Of a stretch of DNA of 64,000 nt, positions 44,866 to 56,214 are shown piece by piece. Under the pieces are notes generated by a model. The model worked only from the letters and a program-made list of their open reading frames with translations, was not told the origin of the DNA and made no database searches. Every line of letters starts with the position of its first letter. Within the stretch, counting starts at the first letter, position 1. Made by a program: the position numbers and the translations under genes. Source of the stretch: Cordilura impudica (taxonomy: Eukaryota; Arthropoda; Insecta; Diptera; Scathophagidae); the NCBI GenBank assembly GCA_963682025.1, contig OY821519.1, positions 2,410,501 to 2,474,500 on the forward strand, read 5' to 3'.

Positions 44866-47096
44866 GCATGTGAGTCTGATCACAGGGGAGATGCGTAAAC
44901 ATCTAGTAATTAAAGATTTTTTTATGGCACTTTTCTAAAATCAAACAGAAAGAGTCATCTATATATCACTTATAGCAAACAACTGCAAGGGCACTGCTAA
45001 TATAAAAATATTTAATATTATTTATTATTTCAACCGGTGTTAATTTTTAATTTTTCCTTTTTTGTTTTTCATGTTTTTTTTTTTTCATTTTTCATTATAT
45101 ATTTTATAATTTTAATTTTTTCACTTTCCATTTTTCGTTTTTCGTTTTTCGTTTTTCATTTTTCATTTTTTATTTTTTATTTTTTATTTTTTATTTTTTA
45201 TTTTTTATTTTTTATTTTTTATTTTTCATTTTTAATTTTCCTTCTTTCATTTTTTACATTTTTATTTTTAATTTTTCATTTCTCATTTCTTTTTTTTTTA
45301 ATTTTTCATTTTTTATTTTTAATTTTTTATTTTTCAATTTTTATTTTTTCATTTTTATTTTTCATTTTTTATTTTTCATTTTTTATTTTTAATTTTTCGT
45401 TTTTTATATTTAATTTGTTTTTTCATTTTTCATTTTTTATTTTTCATTTGTTATTTTTCAACTTTCATTTTTTATTTTTCATTTTCCATTTTTCGTTGTT
45501 TGTTTTTCATTTTTTATTTTTCATTTGTCATTTTTAATTTTTTATTTTTAGTTTTTCTTCTTTCATTTTTCATTTTTTATTTTTAATTTTTCATTTTTCA
45601 TTCCTTATTTTTCATTTCACATTTTTCATTCATTCATTCCTTATTTTTCATTTCTCATTTTCATTTTTATTTTTAATTTTTTATTTTTAGTTTTTCTTCT
45701 TTCATTTTTCATTTTTTATTTTTAATTTTTCATTTTTCATTCCTTATTTTTCATTTCTCATTTTCATTTTTATTTTTAATTTTTCATTTTTATTTTTTTT
45801 TTCATTTTTTATTTTTGATTTTTCGTTTTTCCTTTTCCATTTTTCGTTTTTCATTTTCCATTTTTCGTTGTTCGTTTTTCATTTTTCATTTTTCATTTTT
45901 AATTTTTTGTTTTTAATTTTTTGTTTTTCATTTTTTGTTTTTATTTTTTAATTTTTTATTTTTCTTTTTTCATTTTTTATTTTTCATTTTTTATTTTTCT
46001 TTTTTTATTTTTAATTTTGAATTTTTCATTCCTCATTTTTCATTTCTCATTATACCCTATACCACTATGTAGTTTGGGTAAAATGACTTGGTGCTGCTGT
46101 TTGTAACTACCAAAAATATTTGACCTAGACCCATCTTTTATTATACCGATCGAATCAGAATCACTATCTGATTCGATTTAACTATGTCCGTCCGTCTGTC
46201 CGTTTGTGTGTCCATGTAAACCTTTTAATCAACCTGCAGGTCGCAAATGTGAATATATTTTGATGAAATTTGGTATATAAGCTTGTACCGGCAATATGAT
46301 GAACGCTGTTGAAATAGGAGAGAATCGGTCCATGTTAAGACCTAGCCCCCATACAAATGACTCCTATGAAATCGACATAAATTGCCATAAGATCCGAATT
46401 GTCATATAGATCTTACTCAAATTGGGTTTGTATGCGTTTATTACATCCATTAATGAGTAGTCCAAAAATGATCCCTATGGGACAACTCTTAGTCATAGGC
46501 CCCATATAGAGTGGCTTCCCGATCTTCACTTAAATCTATCAAAAAAACAAAAATATTGCACTGATTCTTCTCAAATTTTGTTTGTATATATTTTTGCAAA
46601 ATACAAGAGACTTTACCAAAAATATTCAGGATCGGTCCATTTTTGAGCCTAGTCCCCATATAGATATATCATCCGATATGAACTTTTTCATATCTGCAGC
46701 CAAAAATATTAATAAAAATCCCACTCAAATTTGGTTTATGCTTATTTTCTATGTCCAGTTAGTTGGGCCTATGAGATAGGGTGTCTAAACGCATGGTATA
46801 GGGTATCATATAGTCGGTCTAGACCGACTATAATTTTCTTACTTGCTTTCATTTTTATTTTTCGTTTTTTATTTTTCATTTTTCATTTTTTATTTTTCAT
46901 TTTTTTGTTTTTCATTTTTCATTTTTGATTTTTCATTTTTTATTTTCAAACAGGTTATTATATATCATAATTTTTTCACTAATACAATTATAAGTCACAC
47001 CGATTTTGTCTTACTTCTTACAGTTACGCTGTTTTTGTGATTGAATTGTGAAATAGAAATTTGCCCCCCTGCGCGTATAGATGTTTACACATCAAA
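44866..47096 (+). mobile_element. Family Z element with T-rich core, split by family X (unit 1)
   Basis: Z left end at 44866 (GCATGTGAGTCTGATCACAG), T-rich core 45037-46050, X element, remaining T-rich core 46846-46948, Z right end CCCCCCTGCGCGTATAG and GATGTTTACACATC. The long 'FFIFYFSF' ORF (45037-45537) is the translated array, not a gene. Confidence 0.75.
46051..46845 (+). repeat. Family X copy in the Z core (unit 1)
   Basis: From TATACCCTATACCACTATGT to the TAGTCGGTCTAGACCGACTA palindrome and TTCTTACTTG. Full length, close to the 4019 copy. Confidence 0.8.
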
Positions 47097-47200
47097 AATA
47101 TAATAAAATACACAAACCCAACCCTTTAATTATTAAGAATGCAAAAAATAGGAAAATATTTATAACAGGGACGTAACATTTATAAGGGAAATGACGAAAA

Positions 47201-47790
47201 GGTCTTATTTAACCATTAACATTGATGAATTCAAATATAGGTTATAATTAACCGTTATTGTAATATTTATCGTTATTATATCATCGTAACCAATATAGGT
47301 GAGAAATATTTTTTTTTTTTTTTTGGTTATGAATAACTATTATAATAATCAAAAATAATTTTGGGTTACAATAACCATTATTGAAAGTAATATTATTTTT
47401 TTGGTTATCGCTACCCGGATATATACCGTATTTTTCATGTAATGGATGCATCATTTCTAAAGGGTTTGTAGTTTAATTATGGAACTACTTTAATTAAATA
47501 TTTTATTTATAAAATAAATAAGCATTTATTACAAAACTGGCATTCTTGTTTACTTTACCAAAGACATTTAAATTCCTTACCCTTTAAACACCTTAGAAAT
47601 GTATCCAGTACATCTAAAATACAATACGTATCCGGGTAGCGATACCCAAATAATAAAATTACTTTCAATAATGGTTACTGGTAAGCAAAAAAAAGTTTTT
47701 GGTTGTTATAAAAGTTATTCACAACCAAAAAAAAAAATATTTCTCATTAATAATGGTTACGGTGACCATATAGCTTACGATAATGGTTAA
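47201..47790. mobile_element. Foldback element in unit 2
   Basis: Same as 44150-44706, with its right arm 33 bp longer. The extra bases (near ATTACTTTCAATAATGGTTA) pair with the left arm, so this is the fuller version. Confidence 0.6.
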
Positions 47791-47943
47791 AAATTCCCTA
47801 AAATAAATAAAACATAACCTTTTCTTTCGAAAGAAAAAAATAAAAATTATTATCCGTCGCTGATTTATAATTCATTTCATGATAAAACCCTAGAAGAGAA
47901 AAAGGAAAATTAAAAAATTCAAATTTAAAAAATGTCTGTTAAA

Positions 47944-50173
47944 AAAAAAGCATGTGAGTCCGATCACAGGGGAGATGCGTAAACATCTAGTAATTAAAGA
48001 TTTTTTTATGGCACTTTTCTAAAATCAAACAGAAAGAGTCATCTATATATCACTTATAGCAAACAACTGCAAGGGCACTGCTAATATAAAAATATTTAAT
48101 ATTATTTATTATTTCAACCGGTGTTAATTTTTAATTTTTCCTTTTTTGTTTTTCATGTTTTTTTTTTTTCATTTTTCATTATATATTTTATAATTTTAAT
48201 TTTTTCACTTTCCATTTTTCGTTTTTCGTTTTTCGTTTTTCATTTTTCATTTTTTATTTTTTATTTTTTATTTTTTATTTTTTATTTTTTATTTTTTATT
48301 TTTCATTTTTAATTTTCCTTCTTTCATTTTTTACATTTTTATTTTTAATTTTTCATTTCTCATTTCTTTTTTTTTTAATTTTTCATTTTTTATTTTTAAT
48401 TTTTTATTTTTCAATTTTTATTTTTTCATTTTTATTTTTCATTTTTTATTTTTCATTTTTTATTTTTAATTTTTCGTTTTTTATATTTAATTTGTTTTTT
48501 CATTTTTCATTTTTTATTTTTCATTTGTTATTTTTCAACTTTCATTTTTTATTTTTCATTTTCCATTTTTCGTTGTTTGTTTTTCATTTTTTATTTTTCA
48601 TTTGTCATTTTTAATTTTTTATTTTTAGTTTTTCTTCTTTCATTTTTCATTTTTTATTTTTAATTTTTCATTTTTCATTCCTTATTTTTCATTTCACATT
48701 TTTCATTCATTCATTCCTTATTTTTCATTTCTCATTTTCATTTTTATTTTTAATTTTTTATTTTTAGTTTTTCTTCTTTCATTTTTCATTTTTTATTTTT
48801 AATTTTTCATTTTTCATTCCTTATTTTTCATTTCTCATTTTCATTTTTATTTTTAATTTTTCATTTTTATTTTTTTTTTCATTTTTTATTTTTGATTTTT
48901 CGTTTTTCCTTTTCCATTTTTCGTTTTTCATTTTCCATTTTTCGTTGTTCGTTTTTCATTTTTCATTTTTCATTTTTAATTTTTTGTTTTTAATTTTTTG
49001 TTTTTCATTTTTTGTTTTTATTTTTTAATTTTTTATTTTTCTTTTTTCATTTTTTATTTTTCATTTTTTATTTTTCTTTTTTTATTTTTAATTTTGAATT
49101 TTTCATTCCTCATTTTTCATTTCTCATTATACCCTATACCACTATGTAGTTTGGGTAAAATGACTTGGTGCTGCTGTTTGTAACTACCAAAAATATTTGA
49201 CCTAGACCCATCTTTTATTATACCGATCGAATCAGAATCACTATCTGATTCGATTTAACTATGTCCGTCCGTCTGTCCGTTTGTGTGTCCATGTAAACCT
49301 TTTAATCAACCTGCAGGTCGCAAATGTGAATATATTTTGATGAAATTTGGTATATAAGCTTTTACCGGCAATATGATGAACGCTGTTGAAATAGGAGAGA
49401 ATCGGTCCATGTTAAGACCTAGCCCCCATACAAATGACCCCTATGAAATCGACATAAATTGCCATAAGATCCGAATTGTCATATAGATCTTACTCAAATT
49501 GGGTTTGTATGCGTTTATTACATCCATTAATGAGTAGTCCAAAAATGATCCCTATGGGACAACTCTTAGTCATAGGCCCCATATAGAGTGGCTTCCCGAT
49601 CTTCACTTAAATCTATCAAAAAAACAAAAATATTGCACTGATTCTTCTCAAATTTTGTTTGTATATATTTTTGCAAAATACAAGAGACTTTACCAAAAAT
49701 ATTCAGGATCGGTCCATTTTTGAGCCTAGTCCCCATATAGATATATCATCCGATATGAACTTTTTCATATCTGCAGCCAAAAATATTAATAAAAATCCCA
49801 CTCAAATTTGGTTTATGCTTATTTTCTATGTCCAGTTAGTTGGGCCTATGAGATAGGGTGTCTAAACGCATGGTATAGGGTATCATATAGTCGGTCTAGA
49901 CCGACTATAATTTTCTTACTTGCTTTCATTTTTATTTTTCGTTTTTTATTTTTCATTTTTCATTTTTTATTTTTCATTTTTTTGTTTTTCATTTTTCATT
50001 TTTGATTTTTCATTTTTTATTTTCAAACAGGTTATTATATATCATAATTTTTTCACTAATACAATTATAAGTCACACCGATTTTGTCTTACTTCTTACAG
50101 TTACGCTGTTTTTGTGATTGAATTGTGAAATAGAAATTTGCCCCCCTGCGCGTATAGATGTTTACACATCAAA
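47944..50173 (+). mobile_element. Family Z with X insertion (unit 2)
   Basis: Second copy of the Z/X composite: Z left end 47944, T-rich core 48121-49127, X 49128-49922, core remainder and Z right end to 50173. The T-rich core is seven bases shorter than in unit 1. Confidence 0.75.
49128..49922 (+). repeat. Family X copy in the Z core (unit 2)
   Basis: Duplicate of 46051-46845; differs at CTTTTACCGG (was CTTGTACCGG) and GACCCCTATG (was GACTCCTATG). Confidence 0.8.
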
Positions 50174-50423
50174 AATATAATTAAACAAAAATATATAATT
50201 TTTGTTAGAGTTATTTACTTGTCTTCATCATCTGTACATATAACATGAGTGCAATCCATTGCGTTATCTTCAGCAACAGAATTTTTAGTGTCGGTTTTTT
50301 TTTAACAAATCTAACTAATGTGGCTTGAACAGTTCAAGCTTTCATTTCGCGAAAAATTTCATGATAACAACACAAATTTTCTTTTCATTTTTGAGAATCT
50401 CCCTCCGTTTGCATCCATTTGTT

Positions 50424-51310
50424 CTAATTTTCGCTACTTTTTTCTTTATCTGCGTTTTCTGCAACACATTCTGATTCAAATTCCAATAAATCTTCATTCG
50501 TTAGATCATCCCATTTGTATGCAATGACTTGGCTAATATCCCCGTTGTTAATTTCAGTAGTAAGCTGCTGACCAAGCTCTGCTATCTTATCTTTAATTTG
50601 CTCAATGTAAAATTCTTTTTCAATAGACGAACTTGTAGTAGATTCTTCAAATCGTATTATTAATTTTTTCCATATTCCCTTATAATTACAAGAAGGCTTG
50701 ACTTCCTTCCAACCACTTGCTAGATTTTTAATTCCCTGAAGAATATTATAATTTGAACAAAATTCTTTCAAAGGCATCCCTTTTTCAAGAGCTTACAGCT
50801 TGCTTGAGAAAATGTAATTTTTAAATAATAGAACTTAAATGTTGGTATAGCAACCTGATTCATAATATGAATGTTTGGATATAAGTCGCCTAAATGTTGT
50901 GGATGTTCAGGTGCATTATTCAGTAGTAAAAGTATTTTAAAATTAATGTTTTGTTGATTACAATATTCTTTCACTTCGGTCGCAAATACTTTTGTGAACC
51001 ATTCCTCAAAGCATTTCTATTTGAGTTGTAATGTACTGGTAACATATTAATATTTACTCATTTAAATGCCTTTGGATTTATTATAACCGGCTATATTCCC
51101 ATCTAAAAAAGCTGTTATTCGATCCTTAAAAGATTTGAATCCTGACATACTTTTTCCTCTTTAAGAATTTAGGTACGTTCAGACATCTACATACAATATA
51201 GACCAGTCTTATCTACATTAAATATTTGTTCATTATTATAATTGTTTTCTTTAAGAAAGTCGTCGAATTTAACTACAAACTTTGTGGTTTCCAAGTCTAT
51301 AACATTTCTT
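50424..51310 (-). pseudogene. Pogo/Tigger-type DDE transposase pseudogene
   Basis: From right to left on the minus strand: NVDKTGLYCM and SGFKSFKDRITAFL-like pieces (51060-51220), EYCNQQNINFKILLLLNNAP with EHPQHLGDLYPNI (50820-50974), TFKFYYLKITFSQA, then MPLKEFCSNYNILQGIKNLA and a KGIWKKL helix ending in an acidic tail with stop at 50424. This is the DDE_1 order of Tigger/jerky proteins (YNADE.GLFW, FK..LLLDNAPGHP, F+.YYLR). The catalytic Asp of LDNAP is Asn here, and the LPPNTTS..QPMDQG block is largely lost after DLYPNI. Inactive. The MITE at 51328-51737 lies just upstream. Confidence 0.8.
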
Positions 51311-51327
51311 TTACTTTTACTTTCATA

Positions 51328-51737
51328 TCGCACCTGTACCTCTAAAGTGAGTCAACTCAAAATTTACAAATTTTCATAGAGACAAAAAAACGGGTTTTTT
51401 TAATATTTACTATAAAATTTAAAAACAGTTGTTTCATTGTAAAGAATTGCGAATAATAAGTAAACAACAGTAGTTGTTTTTGCGATTTTTACAGTGATCA
51501 TCAAAAATAACAAGTTTTTTGGGTGCAACTCAAAATAAATCTTTTTAGTGGATTCTAAAGAAGCTACTCTTATAACACAAAGAGGGTTCCAACTGTATTT
51601 TTTTTTTTTTGCGAAAGACTAGAAAAACCGATGTAAGATTTTTACAGTGGATAGATATGACCACTGTGTATCGTTTTCTTGCAAAAAGTGAAAATTGAAA
51701 AATTTTGAGCTGACTCACTTTAGAGGTACAGGTGCGA
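51328..51737 (-). mobile_element. TA-target MITE, copy 3 (410 bp, reversed interior)
   Basis: TIRs TCGCACCTGTACCTCTAAAG and complement, TA on both sides (51326-51327, 51738-51739). Interior runs opposite to the other two copies. Confidence 0.9.
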
Positions 51738-51846
51738 TATGTAGTTTTTGTGTTATTAATCCATTTTGCATGAAAAAAAATGGTCGCAACTGTGAATGGG
51801 ATGATTCCCGAATAATATTACATTGGAAGTAGCGCGTAAAAAGAAA

Positions 51847-52085
51847 AAAGATGAACTCGATATAAAATATAAAAAACATAGTTGGCGAATTGATTTTAAA
51901 TCTATTCTTTCGACACATATTAACATTATTATCTATAAACGAATATTCAAGCCAGTCCTATGGTGTTCAAATCTGGGGATGTGGGAAAAATCATGTAATT
52001 GAAATTATCCAAGGAGTCCAAAACAAAGTACTGAAACATTATATAAGTTTCATGGTATATCAGAAATATTGACATTCATTTGAAA
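51847..52085 (+). pseudogene. Jockey-type LINE, RT C-terminal fragment
   Basis: Reads KKKDELDIKYKKHSWRIDFK and IYKRIFKPVL, a one-frame change, then YGVQIWGCGKNHVIEIIQGV and QNKVLKHY. The I.KP.W.YG.QLWG......IQ..QNK.LR series is the region after the RT core in jockey-clade elements. No RT core is present; the piece is short and broken. Confidence 0.65.
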
Positions 52086-52590
52086 ATAAACACGATTTCT
52101 TAAATAAAACAAAAAGTATATTATTCAATTGAATATTTTTCTGTGCAGACTTTTTTTTCAGATTGGAAACTAAAGAATTTCATTAAGGTTAAACTTCTCA
52201 AAACAAATGGTGAGAAAAATATTTTCAGCATATCATAAAATAATAGACTGCCAGAAGTGAGAGAATAGAGGTGATAATGTTTAAGATAATCAGCGACTTC
52301 TAAGTTAGTGTGTTCTAAACTAATGGAAAATAAACGAAATAAAACAACTTCTCTAGTAGAAGGGAGCAAAATGACACTATCTCACTTCCTAGTAAAAAAA
52401 TTATTTAATGTTTTTATTATTTATTATAATTACCCAGCAAAATAAGAGCATCTCTAGAAGTAAAAGAGATACTATATGCTGAAAATATGGATTCTAGCAA
52501 ATGAATTTAAAGTTCTATTGTTTGCATCAATTTTAACTAGTGCTTAGGAAATCATGATGAATCACTTCGTAGGAATAGATTTTTTTTAGA

Positions 52591-52660
52591 ACTATTTTAT
52601 AGGAACTTCTTGATACTTTTGTCAATACTATTTTATAGGAACTTCTTGACACTTTTATCA

Positions 52661-52723
<63 letters not shown>
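52591..52723. repeat. 37-bp tandem pair and AT microsatellite
   Basis: CTATTTTATAGGAACTTCTT with flanking bases occurs twice (52591-52663), followed by a pure AT run at 52665-52723. Confidence 0.8.
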
Positions 52724-52727
<4 letters not shown>

Positions 52728-52881
52728 CAGTAGTTTTGACATAGCTGCACAGCCATGAGCATGAGTTTATGTGCAGATAAGCCAAAAACGTTATTAAGTT
52801 ATATGTGCTTACCTGCCTAAATATGCAGGTATAGAATTATGGCTTCCTGCTTTGAAGTGCAACTAAAGCAAATTATTTAAA

Positions 52882-53255
52882 CTAGCAGATTCCAGCACTC
52901 GAAATTCGACTGCATATTCTAGAAAATTTTATTTTTTAATTTAAAAAAGACCCTAAAGGTATGCTTCACAATTCAACTCATTTTAAATGAAGAAAACAAA
53001 CTCAAACACAATAACACAAACACATTAACAAATTTAATAGACACACATATAGCATTGTATAATTTTATGTATATGTTAGCAGCAACTTTATACGATCATA
53101 ACTCCAAAAAAATATTCCAGACGATGAAATCTGTAAATCTGGGTAACGGCTAAAAAGAAATACCTTTCAAGTGATAAATTTTTCGTCAAAATCGGGATAA
53201 AACTGTAAAACTTACATCGGTCACAAAAAATCGCCTTGCCTATTAATATTATAGA
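52882..53255 (-). mobile_element. Helitron-like element, copy F
   Basis: CTAGCAGATTCCAGCACTCG to CCTATTAATATTATAGA; A before and T after. Hairpin CTCGAAATTCGA is slightly damaged. Confidence 0.8.
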
Positions 53256-53429
53256 TCTTGTACAATTAATATAGTACATACACACATTGAAAAGATCATC
53301 TATAATTTATTTAATATTTCATTAATTTTTTATCTTAAACACAAAATTGTATGCACATTCCTTTTTGTAAAAAAAAACAAAAAACACAAAAAGAATTCAT
53401 AAAAAAAAAATAACAAAAAAAACTAAGAC

Positions 53430-53885
53430 ATCACCTTTATATGTTTTGTTTTAGCGGACTATGGACCCGTTAACCATTTCCGTTTCAATTTGGTCTACCG
53501 ATAAATCTATATTTTTATAAAAACAATACTTTTGAATAATATTTAATGCATTCAGGCTTCTTTAAGTGAAGGAATTTGGTTAACCTGCTCATCTTCACCA
53601 TCTTCAGGACTCTTTACATTGTCTTTATCCATTTCTAAATTACCGTTGATGATATCATCAATTATTTCGCTTTCAGTCAAGACTCCATAACATTCTACAT
53701 CGCCGTCACAATGTATATATTCCATGCTGTCTTGAATTATATTTAGAATATCCATCTCTTCTTTGATTTCCAGATCATATTTGGGAGTCCCGGTGATTGT
53801 AAAATAAACAAATTTAATAATGTCTTTTTCGCTCCACTTGTTTTGATTTTGTTTTTCGTAAGCGGCAGCTAAAGGAGATTTTTTT
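53430..53885 (-). pseudogene. C-terminal region of a Tigger/jerky-like protein, probable
   Basis: Minus strand: SPLAAAYEKQNQNKWSEKDI, TPKYDLEIKEEMDILNIIQD, an acidic region with VLTESEIIDDIINGN, then IPSLKEA and, after a one-base shift, NALNIIQKYCFYKNIDLSV with DQIETEMV. The pattern (acidic segment, P.LKEAL.AL..... helix) is that of the last ~100 residues of pogo-group transposases. It lies 2.1 kb from the Tigger relic on the same strand but is separated by other elements, so they may or may not be one copy. Confidence 0.45.
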
Positions 53886-54117
53886 ATGAAAACAATTTAA
53901 AAATTCCAAAAATATGAGGCGCTTATCTTAAATGTGCAGGTACAAAACGTGCACTTAAAGAAAGAAATTATTATTGAATTTTGAAAAAAAAAAAACTGTG
54001 TAGTTATAGGCAAAGTGGACTTAAGAAAAACGCAGTTAAGTCAAAACTACTGTATATATTTTGCCAGCAAAAACTTTATTATTAACTCAATATAGGTTCT
54101 GCCTTCTTTAATACCAA

Positions 54118-54345
54118 CTAGCAGATTCCAGTGCTCGAAATTCGTATGTATAATTTTATATATGTGTTAGTAGCACCTTTAAATATAATTTACTCAAAAT
54201 AAAGACAAAAATTTCAAAATCTCTACGTCTGGTGCATAGCTAAAAAGAAATACCTTTCAAAAATATATGTTTTGTCAAAATCGGGATAAAACGGCAGAAC
54301 AAAACATCGGTCACAAGAAATCGTATAGCCTATTAATATTATACA
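54118..54345 (-). mobile_element. Helitron-like element, copy G, internally deleted
   Basis: CTAGCAGATTCCAGTGCTCG and the CGGGATAAAACGGCAGAAC block are present; about 150 bp after the hairpin is missing. Confidence 0.7.
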
Positions 54346-54349
54346 TTAT

Positions 54350-55268
54350 CGTTTTACAATATCAATTTCTATGTATAATTTTTATTTTCAATTTATTTTT
54401 TCCCATTTTTTAATTTCTCGAATTTGTAATTTCCAATATAAATTTTGATAATTTTGAAGCAATGAAAATTTTCCACAAAATCTTCTTAAGAATTTAGTAC
54501 AGGTTACACTTGGAACTAGAAGATTTTTTCAACAGCTGATTTATACAAACAAAAGATTCATAACAATTAAAAACTTAAAAAACAGAAGATCACAAACGAA
54601 GTGTTGATTCGTGAGATTTTGTCGGGAATTCGTGTAAACCTCGGCAATTGTCGAGATTTAAATTTGTATCGAAAATCTTTCGATTTTGGTGAGATTTTGA
54701 CTGAATTTTCCATTTGACAATATCGCAAGAATACCGAACATGTTCCAGAACTATGCTCAATTAACAGGTTTAGAAGAACCAGAAACCTTTTCCTGTTAAC
54801 ATAATATCGAAAAAAACAGCTAAGCACTTTTGAGACATCAATACTTTTAAAACGTTAACCTGAGCCGATCCAAAAAAAATATATTTTTCAGTGCTAATTT
54901 TAACAACCTTAGCGCTACTAGTCCATGTTAAATTTATGAGTTTTTCATTAAAAATTACATCACAAATCAAAATGCCATCACAATCAAAGGGGCGTCTTCA
55001 AAAAGGCCATTATTATTAGTAACAAGCAAGGTTCTATTTGCAACGAACTAAAATTGATGTGAGTGTTGGAGTTACTTAACTTTATTACTTTAAAAAGACA
55101 TTAAAATTTCTAAAATATCACACATATTGAAATAGTTGTTGGGCTATAAACAAAATCAATTCAAGAGGATGTGAATATTCATCAATTTCCTATATTTCAG
55201 CAATATAATGGAGGCAAAATATTTACCAAACATGAGCTAGTGACACGAAATATCTTAATTATTTAATA

Positions 55269-55303
<35 letters not shown>

Positions 55304-55390
55304 TTTCTTTATTTACAATAAAAATAATTTTACTTTATTTGAAGAATACAAGAATATTATTGCAAAAAGAATTAATTTTCGATAATCTAT
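54350..55390. other. No recognised gene; AGT microsatellite
   Basis: An AGT/TAG run lies at about 55268-55302. A minus-strand frame at 54567-54970 is open in pieces but shows no known motif. Confidence 0.45.
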
Positions 55391-55393
55391 ATA

Positions 55394-56137
55394 TGTGACA
55401 CGGAAAGTTAAATGGGACCTATGGTCAGAAAATAAGTTTTGGAGAAAAACGACTTTGAAGTTAACAAGTTGATTTTGATGCACCTGAACGCTTTTTTTTT
55501 TTTTGGCTTGAAATTCATTATACGGGGATTTCTTTGTCGCTGATTACGAATCTGGTATTAAATTTTAAAAATTCAAAATGGCTGATCTAATATGGCGGAC
55601 TATTTTTGTTGGTTTTATTAAAAACATCGGATATATATCTTTTATAATCATCCATCTTAATTTTTCAAAAGTTATTCCGATAAATTTTTTAACAACTAAT
55701 CCGCCAAATTGGATCCGTTTTTTTGAATTTCAAAAATTCGACTTTCAATTCATAATCAGCGACCTCAAAAACCTTTGAGTAACGATTTTGAAGCAAATCT
55801 CCTCAATTAAAAAAAAAACTTATCCGCCATATTGGATCCGCCATTTTGGATTTTTAAATCTAATACCAGATTCGTAATCAGCGACCCCGAAAACCCCTGG
55901 GTGACGAGTTCCAAGCAAATTAGACCAAATGCAGAAAAGTTTGTTCCATCGGATTCTTTTTCACTTCTTTTTTTATCAAAAGTGTCTAATTTGAAGCAAA
56001 TTTATGAAAAAACTAATGCAGTTAGAAAGCTGCGGTTTACTGCATTATAAAGAGCGTGTTGTCTGCTATAAGAATCATCAAAAAAGTAAAAATCGATATT
56101 TTCGATCCATAGGACCCTTTTAACTTTCCCTGTCACA
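55394..56137. mobile_element. 744-bp TIR element flanked by TATATA
   Basis: Ends TGTGACACGGAAAGTTAAAT and, complemented, TGTGACAGGGAAAGTTAAAA; the match continues through CCTATGG. TATATA lies outside both ends. Inside, an imperfect ~110-bp direct repeat has CCGCCA.ATTGGATCCG and AATCAGCGACC motifs, a type of sequence common in insect repeats. No transposase. Confidence 0.65.
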
Positions 56138-56214
56138 TATATAAAAGAGTTGCGTGATTGATCATCATCGCCCAGCCCAAACCCTTCAACCAAGAAACTT
56201 GGAATTTGGACTGT

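Larger units (their letters stand above)
44055..47104 (+). repeat. 3-kb direct duplication, unit 1
   Basis: AATACACAAACCCAACCC at 44055 recurs at 47105, and AAAAATATAAT closes both units (47104 and 50181). Unit 1 is 3050 bp. It holds a foldback segment, a family Z element with T-rich core and a family X insertion. The differences from unit 2 that I found are a 33-bp gap near 44605, one T in a T-run, seven bases in the T-rich array and a few substitutions. Confidence 0.9.
47105..50181 (+). repeat. 3-kb direct duplication, unit 2
   Basis: Unit 2, 3077 bp, nearly identical to unit 1 throughout, including the position of the X insertion in Z. It keeps the 33 bp missing from unit 1 (around 47658-47690). 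Confidence 0.9.

Noticed and set aside
45037..45537. 166-residue hydrophobic ORF (FFIFYFSF repeats) that could look like a membrane protein
   Set aside because: Pure translation of the T-rich array; its near-identical duplicate (from 48121) stops after 63 codons because the array length changed by seven bases.
54567..54970. Minus-strand ORFs with long hydrophobic and basic stretches
   Set aside because: No motif recognised and the frames overlap inconsistently; left unassigned.
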